NCBI GenBank assembly: GCA_002368545.1
Contig: MTSC01000006.1
Location: forward strand, 1-64,000
From: Ramichloridium luteum
Lineage: Eukaryota > Ascomycota > Dothideomycetes > Mycosphaerellales > Dissoconiaceae
Length of the DNA stretch: 64,000 nucleotides
Reading direction: 5' to 3'
In this document: piece after piece, positions 20,566 through 31,640 of the stretch
How the letters are laid out: each line of letters begins with the position of its first letter
Position numbering within the stretch: the stretch's first letter is position 1
Program-made: the position numbers and the translations under genes
The notes under the pieces: generated by a model
Told to the model about the DNA's origin: nothing
Databases searched by the model: none
What the model saw: the letters and a program-made list of their open reading frames with translations, nothing else

Positions 20566-23434
20566 GGCGATATTGGTCGAATCCTACGAATTGGTGACTT
20601 CTTGATGAAGAACAAGAGGATAAGTTGATGAGGAGAGATGCCGTGCAAACGTCTATTCTGCGTAGTCCTGGCTAGCGAACAGCCGTAACATAGGAAGGGC
20701 AATACAATGCCCGGGCTCCTCAGGCAGCAAATGAAGATTCTATGTTGTGATGTCCGGGGATGACATGGCAGGTTGCCTCGGTCTCCGAAGATGCGTGTAG
20801 TCGACCGATTTGTGGTCTTGCTGTGGGTTGAGTGTGTACATATTTTGGGGCGCAGGCCTGTGGTCACGGTAAAGGATCGGGGAACGGACATGACTGTGTG
20901 GAGACGCAGACATATCGCCGAGTCTAAGCTGCGCCCAGACACACCAGACCCTGTAACAAGGGTTTGCCGAATGACACGACACGGGCTTTGCAGCCCACAG
21001 CGGCAAGCGATTGGGACAGGAGATGGTTGGGACCCAAGGTCTGCTCCGAAGGGCGCCAACAATGGTGCGCGCGAGATGAATGTGTGTCTTTCAGGGTCGC
21101 AAGCAAGACCGTTCGCTCTCCTAATCTACCCGCACACATTCAGTGAACTTGAGAATGCTGCACCGACGATGGTCTATGCAAGCCCACCCCACAGGGGATG
21201 TGTTTGATGAAGCAGTTAACTATTTGGCAAGCACGCGCCCCAGTCGGTACGCCGGCTGATGTGTAATAACCCATTCTAAGCTTCCACATTAATTGAACGA
21301 CATGTCGTCATGAACCTTTCCTGCGATAACACAGCTGCAAGCGCGGCTCGAACGAATCCTCCCGCGCAACCACAAAACACTCTAGCCAGTGACGGAACGG
21401 AGCAGGCTCAACCTACGTATTACCCTGCCGGAGCGCCTATCTCGCACGCACGTCAGTGAAGCTTTAGGCTCCTGCACTGTTGCATCTATGACTATCCTCC
21501 AGAGAGGGGGGCAATCCGATAATAACTCATCAATGTTCGAAATTGAAGGCGATTCCAGGAAGATGACCGCATACGTCGTTTGTTCGAACACCGAAGTCGG
21601 CTGCGAGCCGTGCTCGACCGTCGCTCAAACAAAGCATTCGTCAACTCTACTCGCACTGCACCATCGACGTCTACATTTTCGATGTGATAGGCTGCACGGG
21701 GTGATCAAATGTAGATCCGACTGGTGCGCCGGCGCGGGCCCGAGCGAGTAATAATAATGGAGAGACTTTGTCTGCTGCTTTCCGCTCCTACTGTATCGCA
21801 GCACATGGCGCCCCACTCCGCGTTCTGCGACGACTTCACCACTGCCACCTCAAAGCATTCCAGTTCACCCAGCCAAGCCAACATTAACTTGATAACAATC
21901 AATCGCACTGCAACTTCATTGATGAGCAGACCCCGCATTCGAGGGGCCGATCTTCCAGTACTCGTTTTAGCGGACATCTCAAGAAGGCAAGCGCCGAAAA
22001 TCGCCAGTAGCCAAGCCCGTTCAAGATCAGCGGAATGCCGTTCTCGAACAGTTGCAGCACTTTCCTGCCTTCCCAGCAGAGTATTGTTACATCAAACCCG
22101 CATCTCAGCTAATCTCGGCGTCAGCAGTTCTAAAGCCTGCCAAGGCCATCTCCTCACCCGCCTTATGCAAGTCAGGGTGCTAGGCCGGGATTTGGCACTT
22201 CGGGGATCGATTCGCCGCTGTGCGAATGCTCACCTACTTTGGTGCTTGGCGCGATGGATCATCATGCGCGTGTCTCTACAGACCCTGCGTGGGCCACAGG
22301 GATGTGGTGCTTGATCGCGTTTTCGCTTTGACCGTGAGTCGATCGACCCAAAGGCTGTTCCAGTACATCCTAAGCACGGTAGAAAGCGGTGGCTACCTCA
22401 CATACCATCTCAACCCGCCAGGTCTTGGCTGCGCACGTGTGTTGTTGGTGCGATTGTGATGATTGAGTTTGTTCGACGATGCCGTCAAGTGAAGCCTTCT
22501 ACCCTCCGCGTCGGGTTTGACCGTCCGGAGATCATCCTAGCGAGCACGAACCTTGCCCATGAAAGGCGCGACTAAAATCTTTCCTGCATCAACAGCGGCT
22601 GTCCACATTTCGCGAGAGCGAAGCTTGGCCTGGCGAAGGAGCCCCCTTGGGGTTCATCGTCTGCTGCACGACCCTAGCCAGTGTGACCCTGTGGCTGCGG
22701 CGCTGCATTGCACATGCCTCGCGATACACGGCAGCCCTGAGCCACGCACGCCATGGCCTGTCATATGGAGGCCGAAACATAGTCTTGGCAGGAGTGCTGC
22801 ATTGCTAGGCCCGGGAGACTCGACTCGCCGCTTCACGCTCTGGTCGATCCGGGGATGAGCGTAACTGTATGTCACTCTAGGTGATTGTGAGCCAATGCTG
22901 GATCCCTCAGCCCTGTCCTCTCTGCCTGTTTCGGGAGGATGAGGACCCTTGAACCCTTATCATGACCCTCGCGTTGGGATGCGCTTGAAACGCATTTCGG
23001 GAACAATCGACATCATTATCGATGTGGGTGCTGGTAGCCCGGCCCAAACTCGCTCTTGACGCATCATGGTTGCTCCGAGAAGCCGTTGGAGGGCGGTCTC
23101 AACAACAAGAGTGCGGGTGGGGCCGATCAAGCAGACAGCGATGTAAGGAAAGATCGCCACTTGGCGATACTGTTCGGCGCTATTGGCGCATCTGCTGGAA
23201 CGAGCACCTCTTGTCCGCTTCGTAAATTGTTCCGTGATGTTCTCGCGCTGAGTCGGCTAGTAAGTCGAGACGGCAACGACACGACCAGTTGCATTGTCTA
23301 TAAGAGGCCCGATCCTGCCTCGCCATTCCATCTCCATCATTCATCCTCACAGCTCTCCACTCCTCCATCACTTTGGTCGATTATCTGAACTTTCAACCTC
23401 TTCGATCCAGAAATCCAACACTTCATCAGGAAAC
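20566..23434. other. 2.9-kb region without recognisable gene
   Basis: The longest gap with ordinary base composition in the window. Open frames up to about 230 codons (20361-21062, minus, overlapping the DUF1275 gene) and 196 codons (21724-22314, plus) have arbitrary Arg/Ser/Cys-rich composition and no motif. The first few hundred bases must be the DUF1275 promoter and the last few hundred that of the gene at 23435. I see no repeat, tRNA or transposon end in it. Confidence 0.4.
23299..23304 (+). promoter_or_regulatory. TATA-like box (TATAAG) upstream of PEP-mutase-family gene
   Basis: TATAAG 130 bases before the ATG at 23435, followed by a pyrimidine-rich leader (ctccatcatt, cctcacagctctccactcct), a common arrangement for strongly expressed fungal genes. 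Inferred from sequence only. Confidence 0.4.
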
Positions 23435-24523
23435 ATGTCCGTCAGCGCGATGATCACGCCTTTGAGCAATGCTCCGGACGTTCGCATCGATGAGCAGCAG
23501 TCCCAGGAGACTCAGACCTCTGTCGTCCCGGCCCCGACCACTGGGCCTAACCCGGGACTCTACCACGGAACTCTCATCCCCGCCTCGACTCGTCTTCAGA
23601 ACATGATCAGGGATTCGGATCACCTCATTGTGTGCCCGGGTGTCTATGATGGTCTATCAGCACGAACTGCCCTCGAAGTCGGCTTCGAGGCTCTGTACAT
23701 GGTAAGTTCGACTCTGTAAGAAATTGTAGAGTAAGTGCTGATCCAAGAGCAGACTGGCGCTGGTACCTCTGCCTCGCGTCTGGGCATGGCCGATCTTGCC
23801 CTTGCAACCCTTGCCGACATGCGCGCTCACGCCGAGATGATCAGCAATTTGGAGCCGCAGGGACCGCCGGTCATTGCCGATATGGATGCCGGCTACGGTG
23901 GACCCATGATGGTGTACCGCGCCGTCTGCGAATACATCCGCGCGGGTGTCGCCGGCTTCCACTTGGAAGACCAGCTCCTCACCAAGCGATGCGGTCACCT
24001 CAAGGGTAAGGCTGTCGTGCCACGGGAAGAGTACTACTCTCGCATTCGTGCCGCCCAGCAGGCCCGCAAGGCGATGGGATCAGATATTGTGCTCATCGCC
24101 CGTACCGATGCCCTGCAAAAGCACGGCATTGATGAGTGCATCGAGCGTCTCAAGGTTGCTCGAGAGCTGGGCGCCGACGTCGGTCTCTGCGAGGGTTTCC
24201 AGACGAAGGAGCAAGCCCGCAAGACCGTTGCCGCTCTGCCCGGCTGGCCTCTTCTGATGAATTCGGTCGAGAACGGTGCAAGCCCGCTCATCACCGTGGA
24301 GGAGGCGCAAGAGATGGGCTTCCGTCTCATGATCTTCAGCTTTGCCAGCATTGCCCCCGCCTACACCGCCATCAAGACGACGCTCGAGAAGCTGAAGAAG
24401 GACGGTGTCGTCGGGACCAAGGCCACCATTACCCCGAAGAAGATCTTCGAGGTCTGCGGCCTTGAGCAGTTGGTTGAGGTCGACATGAAGTCTGGTGGCA
24501 ATGCATTTGCCGAAGGTGTCTAA
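23435..24523 (+). CDS. PEP mutase / isocitrate lyase superfamily enzyme (oxaloacetate hydrolase- or 2-methylisocitrate lyase-like)
   Basis: Exons 23435-23701 and 23753-24523 with a 51-bp intron (GTAAGT...GCAG); 345 aa. The splice gives FEALYM-TGAGTSASRLGMADLALATL, the canonical start of the barrel. VCPGVYDGLSAR, VIADMDAGYGG (Mg-binding Asp residues), GFHLEDQ and the active-site loop KRCGH (167-171, catalytic Cys169) follow. DIVLIARTDAL and MNSVENGASPLI complete the superfamily pattern. Members cleave C-C or C-P bonds of 2-hydroxy or oxo diacids. In fungi this subgroup includes oxaloacetate acetylhydrolase (oxalate formation) and uncharacterised carboxyphosphonoenolpyruvate mutase-like proteins. 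Codon use is strongly biased to C-ending codons and there is a TATAAG box, so high expression is likely. I cannot fix the substrate by eye. Confidence 0.88.
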
Positions 24524-25406
24524 AGGGTTGTGTTTGGGTTTGAGACTGGGACGTTCTGACACAGCAGCGGGTTGATGTTCTCCGCCAAACGATGATGGTC
24601 TTTTGTTCAAGCGGCATACAGGCGAAGTGTTTGCAGACTAGCGGTTCTTACTTAGATTGAATAAGAGATGTAATTACTTTTTTCAAGACTGTTCGATTGT
24701 TCGTCTCATTTCAAGATTGTTCGATTGTTCGTCTCATGGATGCTGCCAGGGTATCAAAATCGCAGGCACGCATACTCCATGCCCGGTCTCTGGACTTTGC
24801 TTTGATGGATTCCTTGCATCGAGGGATGTTGTACAGTAAGTGTTTGCATTGAACTCTTGAACGGCATAGAACAGTGACAGCTGGGAAAGGTCCAAGGCGG
24901 GTGCTAATAATACCCATGCATTACAGTACGTTGACCAGCACGGCCGAGGTTCGAGAGCCTCAGGCACATGAGACTCAATGAATGAGATGGATGAAGAGAC
25001 GGCGCATCACGTGCGCACGCGATTCTGCCCCACTCTCTTTCTGTCGCGCCCATCTGCGTGTCCCGCGGTAGGGAGAGATCGAGGGCGCTGTGCAGACTGA
25101 ACAATGAAGAGAACCGCCCAAGCATTTACTGCCTGATGAGAAGGAATTGATCAAGTCCTTCATCATACAGACGCGTTTGAACATCAACCATGGAGCGCAA
25201 GAGACAGAGAACTGCTGTAAATTTGTCCGCCCACACTCGGCCCAAAGAGTTTTAGCTGCACTGCTGCGTCACCAGCGCGCCTCCTCGGGATAGTAGTGCA
25301 TGCGAGTTGCCGGGTGATTCTGCTTCGACGCTCATCTTCCTTGCGAATTGAAATCGAGCTTCCTGCTCCTCCATCCGATTGAGTCGCCGCCTCCTGCAGG
25401 GTATCC
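24524..25406. other. Intergenic between PEP-mutase-family gene and Whi5-like gene
   Basis: About 880 bases, containing the 28-bp duplication and otherwise only short open frames. The last part is the upstream region of the Whi5-like gene. Confidence 0.4.
24682..24737. repeat. 28-bp tandem duplication
   Basis: Two adjacent 28-base copies (24682-24709 and 24710-24737) starting ttcaaga and ending gtctcat, differing at one position (c/t). It lies about 160 bases past the stop codon of the PEP-mutase-family gene, in its likely 3' untranslated or downstream region. Confidence 0.85.
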
Positions 25407-26582
25407 ATGGAAACTCTGACTGCCGCCAATTATCCCACCGCGGCTCACGCGCCATCTGCGACGCGTGGTTTGCGCACAGCCGAGCCCCTCCCCGCGTGTA
25501 CGACAACATCACAGCGATCGTCAACAACTGTACGGAGCGATGAGAGGAGCGCCAACTGTTGTCTACATAGCAGCGCCAGCGAACTCTCTCAGCGATCAGA
25601 CCAGTCGGCCATGACATCCATCACATCTCCATCGTCTTCTGCATCAATCGAGCCGTCACGGGAGAACACGCGAGTACCAGCAAAACTCAACCTCTCCGAT
25701 TCCAGGACACCTGAAGAACACAACGGCCCCTCATATTTTGACCAAGACATGACACTGGCCAGTCCCATGAGCATTACTTCTCCGGTCGCTACTGGCGCCA
25801 AACGTACGGCTAGCGGACATGTTAAAAATGCTCGCAGCTTGTCTAGCACTCCCCTCACAACGACATTTCCCACCCGCACGATAAGGCGAGACTCCACGTC
25901 CTCCACCAGTAGCAAAGCAAGTGAGCTTGCGGCCAGCTTAAGGACGCGACTCAGCTACGCCATGGCCAAGGTACACAATGGATGGGAGCACAAGACATTT
26001 CATGAAGTTGAGCAGCTTGCGTCTCGGCGAGGGCCCGGGCACCGACACAGCGTCTCCCTCGTGGATCAGGCTACCGGCAGCGATTATGTGGGGCATGGTA
26101 GATCTGAAGGCCCAGGCCGAATCTCGTCATATCATCCGGCATTCAAGAATTTTGCGTACCCATCCAAACGCTCTTCGGCCCACGTTGCATCTCACAGGCG
26201 TGGGCTCTCTCTCGGGCAGCCTGTCCAGCTCCAGCCCGCCGCCGAGATCCGAACGACGCTGGGTTCACAACCCTACGATGATCCGCACAGGGCTCATACC
26301 TTGAGCATGTCGCCCCCAAGTACACCCATTGATGGCCAGACCCGACGACCACCGACCATTCGTACCGAGACTCAGACAGCTGAGGCAGAGCGGGATGCAC
26401 TGCAAGCGTTGTTCCAGTTGGGATCTCCTCGCACATCTCAACCCTCTACCCTCCACACTCCAAGCTATCTCCACTCCAGTCAGACTTCGCCCCTCCGCGA
26501 AGATTTCCTCTCGCCACGGAGGGTCAAGTTCGCGCGTAGTGATAGTGGAAGTGGCACGCGACCCACAAGCTCAAGCAACTAG
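25407..26582 (+). CDS. Whi5/Nrm1-family G1/S transcriptional repressor-like protein
   Basis: Single frame of 391 aa, very rich in Ser, Thr, Pro and Arg, so largely disordered. The recognisable core is SELAASLRTRLSYAMAKVHNGWE (about 172-194), which has the L-x-x-R-L-x-x-A-x-x-K-V-x-x-G-W pattern of the Whi5-like domain. A second short block, AERDALQALFQLGSPR (about 328-343), resembles the C-terminal motif of fungal members. Whi5 and Nrm1 bind SBF/MBF and repress G1/S genes until phosphorylated by CDK. Several SP/TP sites with nearby basic residues are present here. The ATG at 25407 is the first in frame. A second ATG at 25611 is a possible start, and the first ~68 residues have little support. 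Which of Whi5 or Nrm1 it corresponds to is open; filamentous fungi often have one such gene. Confidence 0.72.
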   Translation: METLTAANYPTAAHAPSATRGLRTAEPLPACTTTSQRSSTTVRSDERSANCCLHSSASELSQRSDQSAMTSITSPSSSASIEPSRENTRVPAKLNLSDSRTPEEHNGPSYFDQDMTLASPMSITSPVATGAKRTASGHVKNARSLSSTPLTTTFPTRTIRRDSTSSTSSKASELAASLRTRLSYAMAKVHNGWEHKTFHEVEQLASRRGPGHRHSVSLVDQATGSDYVGHGRSEGPGRISSYHPAFKNFAYPSKRSSAHVASHRRGLSLGQPVQLQPAAEIRTTLGSQPYDDPHRAHTLSMSPPSTPIDGQTRRPPTIRTETQTAEAERDALQALFQLGSPRTSQPSTLHTPSYLHSSQTSPLREDFLSPRRVKFARSDSGSGTRPTSSSN

Positions 26583-27400
26583 CCTAGAGGCGCTGGCTAT
26601 TCTGGAGCCGTGTGGATCTAAGCGTGTGTGAGAGGGCTTGCCATCATTCTCACTTTCGTTGCATGTGGGGAACGGCAAGTGTTGATTTGGAAATCCCATC
26701 TCGCATTATTTTTGATCGAGGCATAGCTGCTATTGGTGTAAGAGCATCAGTATATATTTTCACACTGGATCAGTAACGCATTGCATGTCAAACACGATGG
26801 GCGACGACCGAGATATCTCGGTGCCACCTAGCTCGTGATCAGATACATATGGGAACGGAGTGCACCACAAGACTTATTTGATGCGTGCTCGAACCAATGT
26901 GCATTCGTTGCCATCAGTACCCCAAATGTACAGATCGTCAGGTGTTCTTGTCATGTCCCTGTTGGCATGCAGAGTGCATCGGCGCGGCCCTCACTTAGGC
27001 ACGCAATTCCCGTCGGGTCCACGGCCCGGTGGATGTCTGGCTTATGTAATCGCTCTCCGGCGCCCGCGCGGCCCAATCTGAACTCATTGGTATAACTCTT
27101 ATCGCAACTTCACAGTACACCTCACCACATCACCGTCGACAAACATCATTCGCGCGGCCAACAGCGGAGGGATTAAGGCTTCCACGACGCCGATTAAGGC
27201 TTCCACGACGCCGATTAAGGCTTCCACGACGCCGATTCCTGTGCTCTGCACTGGCCTCCGAGGCTTCTGCTACACGTTTACAAGCACTCGGATCGACTCT
27301 ACGGGCGTCATGGTCTTGGGATAAGATTGCAGAAGACAAAGCCGGTCCCAACTGTGGGCTGCGAGGTTGTCAACACACAACTATCAAGCAGTCCAAAGCC
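26583..27400. other. Intergenic between Whi5-like gene and MFS gene
   Basis: About 820 bases with the 3' end of the Whi5-like gene, a 21-bp triplicate repeat at 27171-27233 and the upstream region of the transporter. No gene seen. Confidence 0.4.
27171..27233. repeat. Minisatellite: 21-bp unit, 3 perfect copies
   Basis: The unit starts gattaaggcttcc and ends gacgcc. It occurs at 27171-27191, 27192-27212 and 27213-27233 without mismatch, followed by gatt of a fourth. It lies about 170 bases upstream of the transporter ATG. Perfect copies imply recent expansion. Confidence 0.95.
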
Positions 27401-29097
27401 ATGCGCCACCCAAGAGATATGGAGGACCCCACACGGCGGACGGCTCGCATCATCTCGGTCGTCGCAGGGACGTTCATTGCGCTTAGCTGCGGTACGTTGG
27501 GTCAGGATTCTCTGCGGCTCAGCACGAACTGATGTCTGTCACTCCAGGCACAAATTATGGGTTTTCCGCCTGGGCTCCTCAATTCGCTGAGAAGCTCCAC
27601 CTCACAGCCACACAGGTCAATCTTGTCGGGAATTTTGGCAATATTGGCATGTATGCCATGGGTATACCTGGAGGCATCTTGATCGATTCGCGGGGTCCCC
27701 GATGGGGTGTGCTCATGGGATCGATCTGCCTGGCCGCCGGCTACATTCCACTGAAAAGAGCGTATGATACTGGTCCCGGTGGCATGAGTGTGGCTGGAAT
27801 GTGCTTCTTCTCCCTGTTGACAGGTGTCGGAAGCTGCACCGCCTTCTCGGCGTCCTTGAAGGTCTGCGCCACGAATTGGCCACGACACCGAGGCACTGCT
27901 ACTGGTCTGCCTCTGGGAGCTTTTGGTCTAAGCGCCTTCTTCTACACTGCCATCGCGGCCATACTATTTCCTAACGATGCTTCCGGCTATTTGGGACTGC
28001 TTGCGTTCGGGACGACGACGATGACGTTTGTGGGCATGTTTTTCCTCGGCATCGTCCCGCAGAGTGCTTTGGCATACACGGCCGTTGCTCGGAAGCAGGA
28101 CGAAAGCCCCACCCGACCATACACCCCCAGCGCCATCGCACGCAGCAACAACTTTCTCCGACATGCCAGTCCGTCCCAGAGTCGGCAAGCTCATGGCAAG
28201 TTTTCTCCGGCGACTGCCGACGATGGCAGCCTGGACGAGACATCGTCCCTCGTTGGATCGTCGGGTCCACCTTCGCCAGGACCGGGAGATTTGGGCGGTG
28301 AAGCCACTGCGATGCCCTCCTCCCATTCCCGTCGCCTATCGCATTCGTCCCATCATTCCCATCCTGAGATCACAGGCTGGGCCCTGGTGCGCTCCGCCAA
28401 GTTCTGGCAGCTCTTCCTCATGCTCTCGTTGCTGGCTGGTGTGGGACTTATGACGATCAACAATATCGGCAACAACGCGCGTGCCCTCTGGCATCACTAC
28501 GATGATAGCGCCAGCAAGAAGTTCATTCAGTCCCGACAAATGCTGCACGTGAGCATCCTATCCATCTTCTCCTTTCTGGGCCGCCTTGCTTCTGGCATCG
28601 GATCCGACATCTTCATCCACCGCGGCTTGAGTCGATTCTGGACGCTCGTCGTTTCCTCTTGCGTCTTCACCGCCGCCCAGATCTGTGCGCTCAATATCGA
28701 AAACCCGAACAATCTCTTTATCTTGTCTTCTTTGTCTGGTTTGGCCTACGGCATTCTGTTTGGTGTATACCCTGCACTTGTCGCTGATGCATTTGGATCC
28801 AGCGGCATGGGCATCAATTGGGGCTGTATGACATGGGCACCTGTTCTCAGCGCCAATGCCTTCAACCTCATCTATGGTACGATTCTCGATGCCCACAGCA
28901 TCTTCGAAGGCGGGGACGGCGATGGACACGGCGAGCGCACGTGCGATGAAGGACGTGCATGCTACCAGAATGCCTATTGGGTCACCCTGGTAGCAAGCCT
29001 TTGTGGCGTGGCCTGGAGCTTGTACTGTGTCGGCCGCGAGAGCTTGCATTCCAAAAGAGCTCGCGAACGGCGTGAGCGCCGGGCGCACGAACCATAG
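27401..29097 (+). CDS. MFS transporter, Mch1-like (monocarboxylate-permease-like / nodulin-like group)
   Basis: Exons 27401-27491 and 27548-29097 with a 56-bp intron (GTACGT...CCAG); 546 aa. The splice reads GTFIALSCG-TNYGFSAWAPQFAEKL, completing the first membrane helix and the conserved N-Y-x-F-S-x-W-x-P-Q motif. Twelve membrane segments can be placed, six on each side of a ~110-residue hydrophilic Ser/His-rich loop (about 205-315). GNFGNIGMYAMGIPGGILIDSRGPRWGVLMG carries the MFS loop 2-3 signature. LASGIGSDIFIHRGLSRFW is its equivalent in the second half. The layout fits yeast Mch1 and plant nodulin-like transporters; substrate unknown. A second in-frame ATG at 27419 could also be used. 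The intron splits the first helix, so the shorter frame beginning after it would lack transport topology. Confidence 0.88.
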
Positions 29098-29783
29098 ACC
29101 GATTTCAATTCGCAATTTAGATAGATCATAGAGGGAGAGCACATGCGGTGTCCAGATTTGCACTTCTGATCCGAGCCTCATTCGGCCATTCCACGCTCGC
29201 GACAACTGTGTCAATCATCGCGTCATCTCATTTCTGTTCAGCTCCACCCTGATGGCGTGCCTGGGCAGCTAGGCATGCCCAACTCATGGTTCCAGAGCTC
29301 TTAGGAGCGTCAATCGGCTTCACATGACCATCATCCTCACACAGCTTCCCCAGTAGAGCAGCCTGGATCTTGACGGCCTTGGAGCTAGTCGGGCCGCAAC
29401 GACCCTGCGTTTGCTCCGCCCGATGAGCGACGCTTGATTCGCTCAAGTGCCTGAGCCGACTTCTAGCCGTGCACTTTACTGGACATTGGCGGGGCACAAA
29501 TTCCCTGATCCGCAAAACTAGCGGCTTAAGCAATATAACGATTGGCCCTAGCCCGGCCGCGATGATGGCGTAAAGCATATAGCCAAGATCGCGAGCAATG
29601 ATGTTGCTACAGCACTCTACATGCCCCTCATGCAACGTGGGGCATTCAGCTACGATCCTATCATAGCTTTCATCATTCTCGCTGTATATAAGGACCTTTG
29701 AAGCGTGGTCCCTCGTCTTGTGCATCTCTCATCCTTCCATCAAATTCAAATCCAAGACACACTTGCAGCAACAAATCATCAAC
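29098..29783. other. Intergenic between MFS gene and CVNH gene
   Basis: About 690 bases. They contain the promoter of the cyanovirin-N homologue gene with its TATA box. No other gene seen. Confidence 0.4.
29685..29692 (+). promoter_or_regulatory. TATA box (TATATAAG) of the CVNH gene
   Basis: A near-consensus TATA box 99 bases before the ATG at 29784. A CT/CA-rich leader (ctctcatccttccatc, caacaaatcatcaac) runs up to the start codon, a layout typical of highly or inducibly expressed fungal genes. Confidence 0.6.
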
Positions 29784-30172
29784 ATGGGTTTCTCCGACAG
29801 CGCTCAGAACGTCCGTGTCGACGAGGGCCACATTCTCCGCGCCCAGCTCCAGAAGGGTGACGGCAGCTGGGTCGATGCGGAGATTGATCTGAACCAGCAC
29901 ATTGGCAACACCAACGGTATGTAGCATGGATGATCGATTGCACACAACCATCTACTTGAGACACTAGCTGATGACCTCTTTCAGGCCGTTTTGACTGGAA
30001 TGAACGGGACTTCTCCGGCTCTGCCTCTGACATCAGCTTCTCTCTTGAGGGTGCTGCCAACCAACCCATCCTCCGCGCCGTTCTTGCTGATGGCCAGGGA
30101 GGCAACAACCCGCACGACATCAACCTGAACGAGTACCTCAACAACAACGACGGCCAGTTTGCGTGGGCCTAG
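29784..30172 (+). CDS. Cyanovirin-N homologue (CVNH lectin-fold protein)
   Basis: Exons 29784-29916 and 29985-30172 with a 68-bp intron (GTATGT...TCAG); 106 aa, the usual size of a single CVNH domain. The splice joins GNTNG to RFDWNERDFSGSASDISFSLEG, which gives the family pattern. Two internal pseudo-repeats are visible: residues 1-50 (VRVDEGHILRAQLQKGDGSWVDAEIDLNQHIGN..G) and 51-106 (ISFSLEG...ILRAVLADGQGG..PHDINLNEYLNNNDGQFAW). Each has the I-L-R-A-x-L...D-I/IDLN...NNDG-x-F core. CVNH proteins bind mannose-rich glycans, and fungal members are cytosolic or wall-associated with unclear roles. No signal peptide and no cysteines are present, so the disulphides of cyanovirin-N are missing, as in fungal type I members. 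The stop codon is TAG at 30170. Confidence 0.94.
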
Positions 30173-31139
30173 ACTGCTGGCACGACCACAGAATGGAAAT
30201 GAGCTATCACATGAATGATAATGAGACATTTGATCAAAAGTGTTCCCGATAGTATGTGCTCAGATGTGAGGTCTGCACCAGCGTGAGACCTGCTCCGATC
30301 TTTCGATGTGAACGACACTAGTAATGTCATTCACTTCAAGGGTAATTAGGTGTGCATCGCACGAACGTTTACCTTTCATTTCTACATACCAGAAGTGGGT
30401 GATTGAACCACGAAATAATGTCTGTTGTTAGGGGTTTGCTATAACCCTAAGAGCTTAAGTATTTCTCACCTCTCGCCCTCACAGAGCATAAAAAGAGCGT
30501 TCAGGCCGTCACATCCAACTATAAGGCAGAGATTGACACTCACACTGAAGCAGCTCGGAGCCTACCTGACCATTCACGTGGCAGACCCTGGGAACATTGT
30601 GATCATCATGGGGCAGACAGGTGCGACAAGGTCCTAACGGGAGTGACTTCTCTTAAATGGCACGCATGTAAACAATGTCAGTCGAGTCCCCTGACGCGCC
30701 TCTCGACCTAGAGCTCTGATATATCAATATCTTCTGCAATGAAGCTCTTTGACGCCATGATCGGCGCATCCTCGGGTGGAGCCTGGACTCTGAGTCTGCT
30801 AATGGGCAGTCCCAGCGCGAGTCATTAACTTCGAGCAGTGGAGATGACTTTGCTGGACCGATGCAGACGAGTTGAGCCTGCTCTCCGCTTTCATCCATAT
30901 GTTCTCGCCCACTGCAAGCCCCGACTAAACCCAGGTCGCCGCTCTGAAGGCGCACTGCTATACTTCCACTTCGACTGCCCGCAATAGCTGGCCAGATCCG
31001 TAATGCTGTCCGTCAGTACTCCATTGGCCCAAATACGAAGTTGAGGAGCCTAGTGCCTAGATACATATTCGGGTCGAGTGTGGCCCCACTTCGACTATGT
31101 CGCAGGCGACGTAATTCTTAAAAAAGCCGTCGAAAGTAA
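30173..31139. other. Intergenic approach to the AT-rich island
   Basis: About 970 bases of normal composition between the CVNH gene and the island. Only short frames, no motif. From about 31.1 kb the composition turns AT-rich. Confidence 0.4.
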
Positions 31140-31165
31140 CTTCCGACGCGATTCGAAAGAACAAT

Positions 31166-31640
31166 GCCCAAGCAATATGCAAACCATATAAGGAATCAAA
31201 AGACTTTTGTGTCGTAGCAACAACATGGAACAGCTTATTTAAAGCATATAAATGAACTAAGAACTTATTTTGCTATAGCTATGGCAGAAGTTGATCTTAT
31301 ATATTGTGCAGCACAATAATGACGATGCCTAAGTAATATGCAGATCATATAATGAATTTAAAGACTTTTTTGTCATAATAATAGCATAAAGCAGTTTATT
31401 TAAACTACATAATGAACTAAGAATTCACCTTGCTATAGCTATAATAAAAGTTGATCTTGCATAACATATAGCACAACAATGACGCCTAAGCAATATGCAA
31501 ATTATACAAGGAATTAAAAGACCTCTTGTTATTGAAACAGCATAGAGCAGCCCATTTAAAGCACATAATAAAGTGAGAACTTACCTCGCCATAGCTATAG
31601 CAGAAGTTGATCCCGCATACCATGCGGCGCAGCAGGTGCA
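31166..31640. repeat. Tandem array of ~160-bp unit, 3 copies
   Basis: Units begin at 31166, 31327 and 31484 (periods 161 and 157), each starting gcc-aag-aatatgca and including ctatagctat and agaagttgatc / aaagttgatc near the end. The third copy keeps the most C and G (catgcggcgc). The second has the most T and A. Differences are mostly C/T or G/A. Confidence 0.85.

Noticed and set aside
21724..22314. 196-codon plus-strand frame in the 2.9-kb gap
   Set aside because: Arbitrary composition, no motif, no plausible splicing partner.
24080..24610. 176-codon minus-strand frame
   Set aside because: Antisense to the PEP-mutase-family gene, composition explained by its codon bias.
28558..29214. 218-codon minus-strand frame
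   Set aside because: Antisense to the MFS transporter; no family resemblance.
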